Source of the DNA: Cupriavidus pauculus
GTDB taxonomy: Bacteria; Pseudomonadota; Gammaproteobacteria; Burkholderiales; Burkholderiaceae
Reading direction: 5' to 3'
Assembly (NCBI RefSeq): GCF_008693385.1
Contig: NZ_CP044065.1
Location: 3,657,501 to 3,718,293 of the forward strand
Length of the DNA: 60,793 bases
Within the stretch, counting starts at the first letter, position 1. Each line of letters begins with the position of its first letter. A program made the translations under genes and the position numbers. Below the pieces are notes generated by a model. It had not been told where the DNA came from, ran no database searches, and saw nothing but the letters and a program-made list of their open reading frames with translations. Positions 1 to 12,675 of the stretch are shown here, in pieces.

Positions 1-63
1 ACGGCACAAACGCGAGAACTCAGAACCTATGGTGAGCGTGTCCTGGAGACACACTCGTTATAG
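1..63 (+). other. 3' end of the 16S-23S internal transcribed spacer
   Basis: This is the stretch directly before the 23S gene. It holds no tRNA gene. Its last bases (47-63) belong to the 5' arm of the 23S processing stalk. The 16S gene and any spacer tRNAs lie upstream, outside the window. Confidence 0.8.

Positions 64-71
<8 letters not shown>
47..71 (+). other. 5' arm of the 23S rRNA processing stalk
   Basis: Bases 47-71 pair with 2933-2957 over about 25 positions, with only one or two mismatched or wobble pairs. Such a stalk, closing the two ends of pre-23S RNA, is the usual RNase III substrate in proteobacteria. The pairing is read from the sequence; its role is established knowledge. Confidence 0.8.
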
Positions 72-2932
<2,861 letters not shown>

Positions 2933-2942
<10 letters not shown>

Positions 2943-2957
2943 ATAACCAGTGTGTCT
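2933..2957 (+). other. 3' arm of the 23S rRNA processing stalk
   Basis: This is the complement of bases 47-71. It covers the last bases of mature 23S and the first 15 bases of the 23S-5S spacer. Confidence 0.8.
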
Positions 2958-3027
2958 TGCCTGGTGATAGCGTTCCGCTAATGTGCCGGCCATATACGAC
3001 ACAACCCCCTTTACTACACCCAGATTC

Positions 3028-3054
3028 GTCACGCTGACCTCCGGTCAGCGTGAC
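3028..3054 (+). repeat. Perfect 12-bp hairpin in the 23S-5S spacer
   Basis: Bases 3028-3039 are the exact reverse complement of 3043-3054, with a 3-base loop (TCC). The hairpin stands 9 bases before the 5S gene and has no T tract, so it is not an intrinsic terminator. A role in pre-rRNA processing or in spacing the 5S precursor is likely but is inference. Confidence 0.75.
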
Positions 3055-3063
3055 AACCCCTTA

Positions 3064-3180
3064 TGCCTGGTGACCATAGCGAGTTGGAACCACCCCTTCC
3101 CATCCCGAACAGGACCGTGAAACAACTCCGCGCCGATGATAGTGCGGATTACCCGTGTGAAAGTAGGTCATCGCCAGGCT
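3064..3180 (+). rRNA. rrf: 5S ribosomal RNA
   Basis: The gene starts with TGCCTGGTGACCATAGC and ends with the complementary GTCATCGCCAGGC, which closes helix I. The internal segment CCATCCCGAACAGGACCGTG is typical of betaproteobacterial 5S. It follows 23S by about 120 bases, the normal operon order. The ends are accurate to within a few bases. Confidence 0.95.
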
Positions 3181-3191
3181 CTTATGCTCAG

Positions 3192-3230
3192 AACCCCTCA
3201 GCGCTTCCCGCTGAGGGGTTTTGTTTTTTT
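3192..3230 (+). terminator. Intrinsic terminator of the rRNA operon
   Basis: A 12-bp perfect stem (3192-3203 with 3209-3220, loop CTTCC) is followed by a T-rich run interrupted by one G (3219-3230). This is a textbook rho-independent terminator 11 bases after 5S. Confidence 0.95.
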
Positions 3231-3411
3231 GCAACGCGCATCGCGTTCAGGGTACCGGAGCATTCCGGCCTTCCCCCCCATCTGATATCTTCCCCTCCAA
3301 GTTTCGTGCATTAGCGAAACGATGCAGTCAGCAACAGCAAAGCCGTGGTGCCAAGTTGAAGCAATGACGTAGCGCCGTAGCGGCAAAAAGTATTCGGGTT
3401 GGGGGAAAGTC

Positions 3412-4374
3412 ATGGGGGCCAAGTTGTTTCGGCCGGTGAACTGGGCCGGCGCGGCGAGCGCGCTGGTGCTTGCGGGATGCGCTTCGACGGTGCATCCGCC
3501 CGACGATCCTTCGAGTCTTGCTGCGGCATCCGCTATCGATTGCAAGACGTTCGCCGCCAAAGCCGCCATGAAGTCGGCCGTTAGAGGGTCGCTGAGCGCG
3601 CCGCTCGTTTCCGCACTTCCCACGCTCGATCCCCTCGAACTCGCCAACCGTGCCGGCAATCCGGACGCCGATGCCGGCGGCTCGGGCGAGGCCGATAGCG
3701 AAGGCGACACCGTGATCGCGCCGCCGCTGGCGACGCTGCCGCTGTTCTCGACCGCCGCGGGTCCCGCGCGGACGCCTGCCGGCTGGCAACCCTGGACCAT
3801 CAATCGCAACAAGACCCCCACGCGCTACGCACTGACGCAGGTCGATGACCGCGTGGTGCTGCATGCCGAAGCCGACAATTCGGCATCGGGCCTGTACGTG
3901 CCGCTGGAGCAGCGGACGGCCGGCACCATTCGCTGGACGTGGAAGACGCGCGACGTGATTCGTGGCGCCGATAACGGCGAGAAGCAGCGCGAAGATGCGC
4001 CGCTTCGGCTGTTCGTCGCGTTCGATGGCGACCATTCGACGCTGTCGCTGCGCGATCAGCTGATGTTCGAGATGGCCCGCATTACCACGGGCCGCGAGAT
4101 GCCCTATGCCACGCTGATGTATATCTGGGGCGGGCGCCGCGCCGAAGGCACCGTGCTGCCCAACCCTCATACCGATCGCGTGCGCATGATCGTCGTGGAC
4201 TCCGGCACGCGTCACGCCAACGAGTGGCGCTGCCATGAGCGCGACCTGCGCGCGGACTACAAGAAGGCGTTCGGTACCGACCCCGGCAAGGTGATTGCGG
4301 TGGGACTGATGACCGATACCGACAATACCAAGACGCGCGCCGAAGCCTGGTACGGCGATATTGCCCTCGATTAG
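3412..4374 (+). CDS. DUF3047 family lipoprotein
   Basis: The protein has 320 residues. It starts with a lipoprotein signal whose lipobox is LAGC, with the lipidated cysteine at residue 23, so it should be membrane-anchored and face the periplasm. The part after about residue 120 matches DUF3047: it contains IRWTWKTRDV, a segment on a daughter domain LRLFVAFDGD and a C-terminal GLMTDTDNT followed by AEAWYGDI. Members resemble carbohydrate- or ligand-binding beta-sandwiches, but no reaction is established. The stretch between residues 24 and 115 is low in recognisable structure. The stop codon overlaps the stop of the convergent DUF2891 gene by four bases. A GGGGGAAAG purine run precedes the ATG. 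Confidence 0.85.
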   Translation: MGAKLFRPVNWAGAASALVLAGCASTVHPPDDPSSLAAASAIDCKTFAAKAAMKSAVRGSLSAPLVSALPTLDPLELANRAGNPDADAGGSGEADSEGDTVIAPPLATLPLFSTAAGPARTPAGWQPWTINRNKTPTRYALTQVDDRVVLHAEADNSASGLYVPLEQRTAGTIRWTWKTRDVIRGADNGEKQREDAPLRLFVAFDGDHSTLSLRDQLMFEMARITTGREMPYATLMYIWGGRRAEGTVLPNPHTDRVRMIVVDSGTRHANEWRCHERDLRADYKKAFGTDPGKVIAVGLMTDTDNTKTRAEAWYGDIALD

Positions 4375-5411
4375 ACCGAGCAGGTCAGCGGTTCGGCGCG
4401 GTCCGCCAGCGCCAGCAGCGCGAACGACGCCAGCCAGTGGGTGGCCACGTAGTGGCCGTCCGCGGCCTGCGACAGCGAGGCCTCGAGGTGCGCCGACCAT
4501 GCGCGCACCGCGAGCGGCTGCATCGGCTCGGGCAATGCGGGCGCGAGCAATCGCCAGCACCACGCGCGCGACAGGTTCAGGCCGTCGAGATGCGACAGCT
4601 TGGGATCCGAACGGTCGCTGACCATCACCGGTGTCATCCACGTGGCGAGGTCCGCCTGCGTGGGCGCGAACAACCCCCACCATTCATCGAACTCGCAGCC
4701 GTCGAGCACGTAGCGCATGAGCACCGCTTCGGTCATGCCGCCGGAGAGAAACTCGTCGCCACCCGGCTCGTAGCGGGCCGGGTAACGCTGGTCGTGACCG
4801 AACCAGCGATGGGCACGGCGTACGATTGCGCGCTTCAGCGCCGGATGCGAGTCCGTGTTGGCATACGACCACGCCATGATCAACGCGAAGGCACTATTGG
4901 CGTGCGTGCCCGTGCGAATCGGAAAATCCGCGATATCGAGATAATCGATCAGCCGCTGGGCCAGGTACGTGGCCAGCGGCGCGCATGCATCGGCCCAGCG
5001 CCTGGCCTGCGGGTCGCTGGCGGCCAGAGTGTGCAGCTCCGCCTGCAGCCGCAGCACCCACGCCCAGCCGTAGGGACGTTCGAACGTGCTTGCACCGCCA
5101 TGCTCGAAATAGGCGAGTTCCGTCGCGATGGCATCGGGGCGCAGTTGCGCATCGAGCGTGGCGCGAATCTCGGTGGCGATGTCGAGCGTGGGCCGTAGCG
5201 CGAGCACGCGCACAAGCAGCCAGTGCATGTGCACGCTCGAGTGCCAGTCGTAGCTGCCGTAGAAGACCGGGTGCATGGCAACCGGCTCGGCGATATCGTC
5301 GGGGCCGGTCATCAGGTGATCGACCTTGTACGGATAGCGCCGCACCACGTTGTCGAGTGCCACGCGCGCAAAGCGCGCGGCGGTGTCGTCATCCAGCAGC
5401 GGAGGCGTCAT
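4371..5411 (-). CDS. DUF2891 family protein
   Basis: The protein has 346 residues, with no signal peptide and no membrane segment, so it is probably cytoplasmic. The strongly conserved DUF2891 block HPVFYGSYDWHSSVH lies at residues 47-61, and further aromatic and histidine-rich helices follow (GTHANSAFALIMAWSYA). The fold is expected to be an alpha/alpha barrel as in glycoside-processing enzymes, but no substrate is known. It starts 3 bases after the stop of the M20 peptidase gene, so the two are almost certainly one transcript. Its end overlaps the convergent DUF3047 gene by four bases. Confidence 0.85.
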   Translation of the reverse strand: MTPPLLDDDTAARFARVALDNVVRRYPYKVDHLMTGPDDIAEPVAMHPVFYGSYDWHSSVHMHWLLVRVLALRPTLDIATEIRATLDAQLRPDAIATELAYFEHGGASTFERPYGWAWVLRLQAELHTLAASDPQARRWADACAPLATYLAQRLIDYLDIADFPIRTGTHANSAFALIMAWSYANTDSHPALKRAIVRRAHRWFGHDQRYPARYEPGGDEFLSGGMTEAVLMRYVLDGCEFDEWWGLFAPTQADLATWMTPVMVSDRSDPKLSHLDGLNLSRAWCWRLLAPALPEPMQPLAVRAWSAHLEASLSQAADGHYVATHWLASFALLALADRAEPLTCSV

Positions 5412-5414
5412 GGA

Positions 5415-6608
5415 TCAGGCCGGTGCGAGCCACTTTTCCACGAGCTTGACGAAGAACGTCGAGCCCACGGGCAACAGTTCGTCGTTGAAGTCGTAGCTGG
5501 GGTTGTGCAGCATGCACGGGCCCATGCCGTGGCCGGACTCGCGATGCTTGCCTTCGCCGTTGCCGATGAACAGGTAGCAGCCGGGCTTCTCCTGCAGCAT
5601 GAACGAGAAATCCTCGGCGCCCATCGTCGGCTCGTAATGGCCATCGACATGGTTCGCGCCGACGAGCTCGCTGGCCACGCCCACCGCGAATTCGGTCTCG
5701 GCCGGCGTGTTGATCGTCGGCGGATAGTTGCGGTGGAACGCGAAGTCGACGGTGCAATCGAAGGCCTGCGCGACCGCGCGGGCGACTTCTTCCATGCGGC
5801 GCTCGATCAGGTCCAGCACCGGCACCGTGAACGTGCGCACGGTGCCGCCGAGCCATGCTTCGTTCGGCACGATATTGGTGGCGTCGCCGGCGTGGAACTG
5901 CGTGACGGAGATGACCGCCGTGTCGATCGGGCGCTTGTTGCGCGTGATGATGCCCTGCAGCGCAGACACGATCTGCGCGCCCGTGAATACCGGGTCCGCG
6001 CCGTTGTGCGGCATGGCCGCGTGCGCACCCTTGCCGCGCACGACGATCTTGAATTCGTTGCTCGATGCCATGAACGGGCCGGCCGTGGTGCCGAACGAAC
6101 CGGCCGGCATGCCGGGCCAGTTGTGCATGCCGAACACCGCGTCGCACGGGAAGCGCTCGAACAGGCCGTCCTTGATCATCTCGCGCGCGCCGCCGCCGCC
6201 TTCTTCGGCCGGCTGGAAGATCAGGTTCACGGTGCCGTCGAACGAGCGGTGCTGCGCGAGATAACGCGCGGCGCCGAGCAGCATCGCGGTGTGGCCGTCA
6301 TGGCCGCACGCATGCATCTTGCCCTTGTGCTGCGACGCGTGATCGAACGTATTGGCTTCCTGCAGCGGCAACGCGTCCATGTCGGCACGCAGGCCGATGG
6401 CGCGGTTGCTGTTGCCGTTGCGGATCACGCCGACGAGGCCGGTGGTGCCGAGGCCGCGGTGCACCTCGATGCCCCACGATTCGAGCGTGCTGGCGACGAG
6501 GTCCGCCGTGCGCTGCTCTTCGAAGCAGAGCTCCGGATGCGCGTGGATGTCTCGTCGGATCTTCTGGATTTCGGCTTGCGCCTGGAGGATTTCGGGGAGA
6601 AGTTTCAT
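5415..6608 (-). CDS. M20D family metallo-amidohydrolase (hippurate hydrolase-like)
   Basis: This cytoplasmic metal-dependent hydrolase belongs to the M20D aminoacylase/carboxypeptidase group, which cleaves N-acyl amino acids or small peptides. Numbered from the chosen start, the metal site shows HACGHDGH at 99-106 (metal-binding Cys101 and His103) and the catalytic Glu pair at 135-136. The dimerisation domain (KGAHAAMPHNGADP) follows, then a C-terminal metal histidine in GHGMGPCMLHNPSYDFND. I chose the ATG at 6608, giving 397 residues, the usual family length. An in-frame GTG at 6650 and ATG at 6641 would add up to 14 residues, but a candidate promoter places the transcript start near 6650. 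It is followed at once by the DUF2891 gene and is divergent from a peptide importer. Confidence 0.92.
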   Translation of the reverse strand: MKLLPEILQAQAEIQKIRRDIHAHPELCFEEQRTADLVASTLESWGIEVHRGLGTTGLVGVIRNGNSNRAIGLRADMDALPLQEANTFDHASQHKGKMHACGHDGHTAMLLGAARYLAQHRSFDGTVNLIFQPAEEGGGGAREMIKDGLFERFPCDAVFGMHNWPGMPAGSFGTTAGPFMASSNEFKIVVRGKGAHAAMPHNGADPVFTGAQIVSALQGIITRNKRPIDTAVISVTQFHAGDATNIVPNEAWLGGTVRTFTVPVLDLIERRMEEVARAVAQAFDCTVDFAFHRNYPPTINTPAETEFAVGVASELVGANHVDGHYEPTMGAEDFSFMLQEKPGCYLFIGNGEGKHRESGHGMGPCMLHNPSYDFNDELLPVGSTFFVKLVEKWLAPA

Positions 6609-6656
6609 GATGCCGCTTGGGGTCGGGTCATTGCTGGCCATGGGGGACACCCCAAG

Positions 6657-6686
6657 ATCATACGACGACCGTCATCAAAGCGCCAA
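6657..6686 (-). promoter_or_regulatory. Candidate sigma-70 promoter for the M20 peptidase gene
   Basis: Read on the minus strand, TTGGCG (6681-6686) is separated by 18 bases from TATGAT (6657-6662). The -10 is strong and the -35 moderate. The expected transcript start, near 6650, favours the downstream ATG at 6608 as the translation start. Confidence 0.4.
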
Positions 6687-6903
6687 AGCATGCACTTCCG
6701 ATCACGTGCCCGGCTACCCGAACCCGCGTCCGCCCGCGCGGGTGGGTTTTCACGCATGGCGTGGAGGGGTTACTGCTGGAACAGTTCATGCTTGAAGTGC
6801 CCGGCCAGCCGCGTGACATTCCACGATGCGTAACGCGCCGCACCAAAACGGCGCCACGCAGCGAAGTGTCATCGATGGCTGATTGCCATTGATTCGTCCC
6901 ATC

Positions 6904-6924
6904 CAGACTTCAGACTTCAGACTT
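6904..6924 (+). repeat. Three tandem copies of a 7-base unit in the importer leader
   Basis: CAGACTT is repeated exactly three times in a row, 20 bases before the start codon of the binding-protein gene. It lies just upstream of the AGGGAG ribosome binding site. Confidence 0.9.
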
Positions 6925-6944
6925 CCTCTAGGGAGATTCGCGCG

Positions 6945-8543
6945 ATGTTCCTTCGCAACGTCAAGAAGGCGGCCCGCCAGCTATGCGGCGCCGCGCTGCT
7001 CACCGGGGCCCTCGGCCTCTCGGCAGCCGTGCCGGTCCACGCCGCGGACCTGCGGATTGCCATGAGTTCGCCGCCGACCTCGATGGATCCGCACTTCTAT
7101 AACCTGTTCTCGAACATCAACGTCTCGGAACACGTCTTCGATACGCTGATCAAGCTCGATCCGGACAGCCGCGTGATTCCCGGTCTGGCGGAGTCCTGGA
7201 AGCTCATCAACGACACCACGTGGGAATTCAAGATCCGCAAGGGCGTGAAGTGGCATGACGGCACGGAGCTGACCACCGAGGACGTGGTCTGGGCGCTCGA
7301 CCGTCCCGCGACGATCCAGAACAGCCCCGGCAAGTTCGACGTCTACACGAAGGCGATCGTCGGCAAGAAGATCATCGACAAGTACACGATCCAGCTGACG
7401 ACGGCGCAGCCGTATCCGCTGATGCTCAACGACCTGACCTCGGTCTTCATGGTGCAGAAGAAGGCCACGCAGGGCCTTTCCTCGGACGACTTCGCACAGG
7501 GCAAGGGCATGATCGGCACCGGCCCGTTCAAGTTCGTGAGCTATGCGCGCGACGACCGGGTCGAACTGGTGCGCAACCCCGACTACTGGGGTCCGAAGCC
7601 CGCATGGGACAAGGTGACGCTGCGCTTTATCCCGAATCCGGCCACGCGCCTCGCCGCGCTGCTGTCGGGCGACGTGCAGGCCATCGAGAACGTGCCGACG
7701 CCGGACCTGCCGAAAGTGCGCCAGGATCCGAAGCTGAACTTCTTCTCGAAGATCTCGCATCGCGTGATCTACCTGTACTTCGATACCAAGCGCGACAAGT
7801 CGCCGTTCGTCACGACGAAGGACGGTCAGCCTATGGACAAGAACCCGCTGAAGGACGCGCGCGTGCGCATCGCCATCAGCACGGCCATCAACCGCCAGGG
7901 TATCAAGGACCGCCTGATGGAAGGCCTGTCGGAGCCGACCAACAACCTCGTGCCGTCGACGCTGTTCGGCTACAACCCCGAGCTGAAGACCCTCAAGTAC
8001 GACCCGGAAGCGGCCAAGAAGATGCTGGCCGACGCGGGATATCCGCAGGGCTTCGGGCTGACGCTGCATACGCCTAACAACCGCTATGTGAACGACGAGC
8101 GCATTGCGCAGACCATCGCGCAGAACCTGACGCGCGTCGGCATCGTGACCAAGGTGGAAGGCATGCCGATGGCCACGTACGCGTCGAAGGGCGGCAAGCA
8201 CGAATGGTCGTTCGGCCTGGTGGGCTGGGGTGCGCAGACGGGCGAAGTGAGCTCGCCGCTGCGCGCGCTGCTGGCCTGCGAGGACTCGAAGAAGGGCTTC
8301 GGCACGGTGAACTGGGGCGAGTACTGCAATCCGAAGATGGATACGGTGCTCGAGAAGGCCCTGGCCACGGTGGACGACAACGAGCGTTCGAAGCTGCTGC
8401 AGGAAGCGACGGCGATCGGCATCCTCGATGGCGGTATCATCCCGATCCATCATCAGGTGACGACGTGGGCGACGGTCAAGGGCATTACCTACGTGCCGCG
8501 TACCGACGAACGCACCTACGCGCATAACTTCAAGCCGCAGTGA
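6945..8543 (+). CDS. ABC transporter substrate-binding protein, peptide/nickel family 5
   Basis: This 532-residue protein is the periplasmic receptor of a dipeptide/oligopeptide importer (DppA/OppA class, SBP family 5). A Sec signal peptide covers about residues 1-33 and ends VHAAD. The mature protein has the family hallmarks: SSPPTSMDPHFYN near the N-terminus, WKLINDTTWEFKIRKGVKWHDG in the region around residue 90, and GTGPFKFVSY further on. A good ribosome binding site (AGGGAG) precedes the ATG. It is the first gene of a five-gene importer operon; a strong hairpin separates it from the permeases. The ligand cannot be told from the sequence; peptides are the default, and glutathione or opines are possible. 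Confidence 0.93.
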   Translation: MFLRNVKKAARQLCGAALLTGALGLSAAVPVHAADLRIAMSSPPTSMDPHFYNLFSNINVSEHVFDTLIKLDPDSRVIPGLAESWKLINDTTWEFKIRKGVKWHDGTELTTEDVVWALDRPATIQNSPGKFDVYTKAIVGKKIIDKYTIQLTTAQPYPLMLNDLTSVFMVQKKATQGLSSDDFAQGKGMIGTGPFKFVSYARDDRVELVRNPDYWGPKPAWDKVTLRFIPNPATRLAALLSGDVQAIENVPTPDLPKVRQDPKLNFFSKISHRVIYLYFDTKRDKSPFVTTKDGQPMDKNPLKDARVRIAISTAINRQGIKDRLMEGLSEPTNNLVPSTLFGYNPELKTLKYDPEAAKKMLADAGYPQGFGLTLHTPNNRYVNDERIAQTIAQNLTRVGIVTKVEGMPMATYASKGGKHEWSFGLVGWGAQTGEVSSPLRALLACEDSKKGFGTVNWGEYCNPKMDTVLEKALATVDDNERSKLLQEATAIGILDGGIIPIHHQVTTWATVKGITYVPRTDERTYAHNFKPQ

Positions 8544-8549
8544 CGATGG

Positions 8550-8583
8550 GCGGAGCTGGCTGCGGTCTGGCAGCCGGCTCCGC
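8550..8583 (+). repeat. 14-bp hairpin between the binding-protein and permease genes
   Basis: Bases 8550-8563 pair with 8570-8583 around a 6-base loop, with one G-U wobble. No T run follows. A hairpin here, between a highly needed binding protein and membrane components, commonly stabilises the upstream mRNA part. That role is inference. Confidence 0.75.
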
Positions 8584-8636
8584 GCGGTGAATGTAGTCAA
8601 CGCGGTCGTTGCAGGCGAAAGGATAGTGTCCCCAAT

Positions 8637-9614
8637 ATGCTGGTCTTCATCATCCGGCGCCTGATGCAGAGCATTGTCGTGCTGCTGGTCATGTCGCTGC
8701 TGGTCTTCCTCGGCGTCTTCGCCATCGGCAACCCGGTCGATATCCTGATCAGCCCGCAGGCAGACCAGGAGGACATCAAGCGCACCATCGCGGCGCTCGG
8801 TCTCGACAAGCCCCTCTGGGAGCAGTACTGGATCTTCCTGCAGAATGCGCTGCACGGAAATCTCGGCACGTCGTTCGCGCATGGCACGCCCGCGCTCAAG
8901 CTGATCTTCGAGCGCATGCCCGCGACGATGGAACTCGCGGTCTGCGCGATCCTGCTGGCCATCGTGCTCGGCATTCCGCTGGGCCTGATTGCGGGCCTGC
9001 GGCCGAACAGCGTCGCGGCCAAGTCGATCATGACGATCTCGATCCTCGGCTTCTCGCTGCCGACCTTCTGGGTCGGGCTGATGCTGATCGTCGTCTTCGC
9101 CGTGCAGCTTGGGTGGCTGCCTTCCAACGGGCGGGGCGAGACGGTGTCCGTGCTCGGCGTGCCGTTGAGCTTCCTGACGCTCGACGGCATCCGGCATCTG
9201 ATTCTTCCCGCAATCACGCTCTCGTTGCTCAATATCGCGATGGTGATCCGGCTGACGCGCGCCGGCACGCAGGAGGCGATGCTGCAGGACTACGTGAAGT
9301 TCGCGCGCGCCAAGGGCCTCTCGAACTCGCGCATCGTCGGCGTGCATGTGCTCAAGAACATCATGATCCCGATCGTGACGGTCATCGCGCTGCAGTTCGG
9401 CTCGATCATCGCGTTCGCGATCGTGACCGAGTCGATCTACGCGTGGCCCGGCATGGGCAAGCTGATCATCGATTCGATTCAATTGCTGGACCGGCCCGTG
9501 ATCGTCGCGTACCTGATGGTGGTCGTGACGCTGTTCATCCTGATCAACCTCGTGGTCGACATCGTGTACAGCATGCTCGACCCGCGCGTTCGCATCGCCG
9601 ACAACAAGGGCTGA
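8637..9614 (+). CDS. ABC transporter permease, DppB-like
   Basis: This 325-residue inner-membrane permease is of the DppB/OppB type. It begins with the typical MLVFIIRRLMQS, where the first helix also serves as the N-terminal motif of the family. The EAA loop that contacts the ATPases is visible as GTQEAMLQDYVKFARAKGL (about residues 210-228), followed by further helices and the ending DPRVRIAD. The start has an AAAGGA about 13 bases upstream, a rather long spacing. It sits 93 bases after the binding protein and 4 bases before the second permease gene. Confidence 0.94.
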   Translation: MLVFIIRRLMQSIVVLLVMSLLVFLGVFAIGNPVDILISPQADQEDIKRTIAALGLDKPLWEQYWIFLQNALHGNLGTSFAHGTPALKLIFERMPATMELAVCAILLAIVLGIPLGLIAGLRPNSVAAKSIMTISILGFSLPTFWVGLMLIVVFAVQLGWLPSNGRGETVSVLGVPLSFLTLDGIRHLILPAITLSLLNIAMVIRLTRAGTQEAMLQDYVKFARAKGLSNSRIVGVHVLKNIMIPIVTVIALQFGSIIAFAIVTESIYAWPGMGKLIIDSIQLLDRPVIVAYLMVVVTLFILINLVVDIVYSMLDPRVRIADNKG

Positions 9615-9618
9615 CGTC

Positions 9619-10542
9619 ATGAGTCTTACTACCGCATCTCAAGGCGCGACAGCCAAGCCGCAGCGCGAGCAGACGCCGTGGCGCCGGTTCGTCGGGCAGT
9701 TCGTCGCGAGCAAGCTGGCCGTGACGGGCCTGGTCGTGCTCGCGCTGATCCTGCTGGTGGCGATCTTCGCGCCGCTGCTGTCGCCGCAGAATCCGTACGA
9801 CCTGTCCTCGGTCAATATCCTCGACAACTTCCGCCTGCCGGGCGAACGCGGCGACGACGGCATGCTGTTCGTGCTCGGCACCGACGAGCAGGGCCGCGAC
9901 GTGCTGTCGGCGGTCATGTACGGGCTGCGCATCAGCATCGCCGTGGGCGTGGTGAGCACGATCATCGCGCTGATCGTGGGCGCGACGCTGGGCCTGCTGG
10001 CCGGTTTTCTCGGCGGCCGCACCGAAGCGATCGTGATGCGCGTGGCCGATCTGCAGCTGTCGTTTCCGCCGATCCTGCTCGCGCTGATCCTGCTGGCGCT
10101 GCTGGGCCGCGGCATCGGCAATATCGTGATCGCGCTGGTCGCGGTGCAATGGGCGTACTACGCGCGTACCACGCGCAGCGCCGCGCTCGTGGAACGGCGC
10201 AAGGAATATATCGAGGCCGCGGCGTGCCTCGGGCTGCCGGCGGGGCGCATCATGTTCCGCCATCTGCTGCCGAACTGCCTGCCGCCCCTGATCGTCATCG
10301 CGGCGCTGCAGGTGGCATCGGCGATCACGCTCGAGGCGACGCTGTCGTTCCTCGGCCTCGGCGTGCCGGTGACCGAGCCGTCGCTGGGCTCGCTGATCGC
10401 GAACGGGCAGCAGTTCCTGCTGTCCGGGAAGTACTGGATCAGCTTCTTTCCCGGCATCGCGCTCGTCACGACGATCGTCGCCATGAACCTCGTCGCGGAC
10501 CAGTTGCGCGACGTGCTGAATCCGCGTCTGCAGACGCAATGA
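9619..10542 (+). CDS. ABC transporter permease, DppC-like
   Basis: This is the second permease (307 residues) of the importer. It has the N-terminal DppC/OppC segment WRRFVGQFVASKLAVTGLVV, a periplasmic loop with the conserved GTDEQGRDVLSAVMYGLR, and the EAA motif as EYIEAAACLGLPAGRIMFRH. Five or six membrane helices are evident. It heterodimerises with the DppB-like protein to form the membrane channel. It starts 4 bases after the previous stop, so translation is likely coupled. Confidence 0.94.
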   Translation: MSLTTASQGATAKPQREQTPWRRFVGQFVASKLAVTGLVVLALILLVAIFAPLLSPQNPYDLSSVNILDNFRLPGERGDDGMLFVLGTDEQGRDVLSAVMYGLRISIAVGVVSTIIALIVGATLGLLAGFLGGRTEAIVMRVADLQLSFPPILLALILLALLGRGIGNIVIALVAVQWAYYARTTRSAALVERRKEYIEAAACLGLPAGRIMFRHLLPNCLPPLIVIAALQVASAITLEATLSFLGLGVPVTEPSLGSLIANGQQFLLSGKYWISFFPGIALVTTIVAMNLVADQLRDVLNPRLQTQ

Positions 10543-10558
10543 CCCAGGGGGTGCCACT

Positions 10559-11553
10559 ATGAGCCAGCCGACCTTGGTCGTGGAGAATCTCAAGACGCAG
10601 TTCTTTACGCGCGCGGGTGTCGCGCGCGCGGTCGATGACGTGTCGTTCACGGTGCGCCGTGGCGAGATCATGGGCCTGGTCGGCGAGTCCGGCTCGGGCA
10701 AGTCGATGACGGGCTATTCGATCATGGGATTGATCGACCCGCCGGGCAAGGTCGTCGATGGGCGCATCGCGCTCACGAGCCGGGACGGCATCACGCGAGA
10801 CCTGCGCGCGCTCACGCCCGCGCAGCAGCGCGATGTGCGCGGCAACCGGATCGCGATGATCTTCCAGGATCCGATGATGACGCTGAATCCGGTCCTGCGC
10901 ATCGATACGCAGATGATCGAGGCAGTGCTCGCGCACGAGAACGTCGGCAAGGCCGTGGCGCGCGAGCGCGCGCGCAATGCGCTGGCGCGCGTCGGCATTC
11001 CTTCGCCGGACGAGCGGCTGCAGTCCTATCCGCATCAGTTCTCGGGCGGCATGCGGCAGCGCGTGGCGATTGCGATTGCGCTGCTCAACAAGCCGGACCT
11101 GATCATCGCGGACGAGCCGACCACCGCGCTCGACGTGACGATCCAGGGGCAGATCCTTTACGAGATGCAGACGCTGTGCCGCGAGTCCGGCACCGCGCTG
11201 ATCTGGATCACGCACGACCTGTCCGTGGTCGCGGGCCTCGCGGACAGCGTGTGCGTGATGTACGCGGGCAAGATCGTGGAGCAGGGCAGCGTGCAACAGG
11301 TGCTCGAGCATCCCGAGCATCCGTACACGCATGGGCTGATCAGTTCGGCGCCGTCGCGCAATCCGCGCGGTGCACCGCTGCGGCAGATTCCCGGGATGAC
11401 GCCGTCGCTGCTCAACCTGCCCGGCGGCTGCTCGTTCCGCGAGCGCTGCCCCTATGCGACCGATATCTGCAAGACCGAACCGCCGCTGGCGCACACGGCC
11501 GATGGCCGGGGCCTGCGCTGTTTCCATCCGGTCGCTGCGCAACAGGAGGCCGC

Positions 11554-11557
<4 letters not shown>
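10559..11557 (+). CDS. ABC transporter ATP-binding protein, DppD-like
   Basis: This 332-residue ATPase subunit has a Walker A motif GESGSGKS at about residues 42-49, a Q-loop in [11 protein letters not shown], the signature [15 protein letters not shown], and Walker B as [12 protein letters not shown]. Its C-terminal part carries the oligopeptide/dipeptide transporter extension with a cysteine cluster ([14 protein letters not shown]), typical of DppD/OppD and known to bind an iron-sulfur cluster in some members. An AGGGGGT ribosome binding site precedes the ATG. Its stop overlaps the next start (ATGA). Confidence 0.94.
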
Positions 11558-12630
<1,073 letters not shown>

Positions 12631-12641
12631 GTCATGGCGAG

Positions 12642-12666
12642 GCCCCCCGCCATCGTCGGCGGGGGC
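12642..12666. terminator. GC-rich hairpin between convergent genes
   Basis: Bases 12642-12651 pair with 12658-12666 with one bulged C. It lies in the 45-base gap between the convergent importer and binding-protein genes. A second small dyad (CATGAC-GTAA-GTCATG) overlaps the importer stop codon just before it. No T run is present, so a bidirectional terminator role is only inferred. Confidence 0.4.
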
Positions 12667-12675
12667 GGGCGCGGC

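Noticed and set aside
6981..9620. An 879-codon open frame antisense to the importer genes
   Set aside because: It spans two real genes and their gap on the other strand and has the low-complexity RDH-rich composition of a shadow frame.
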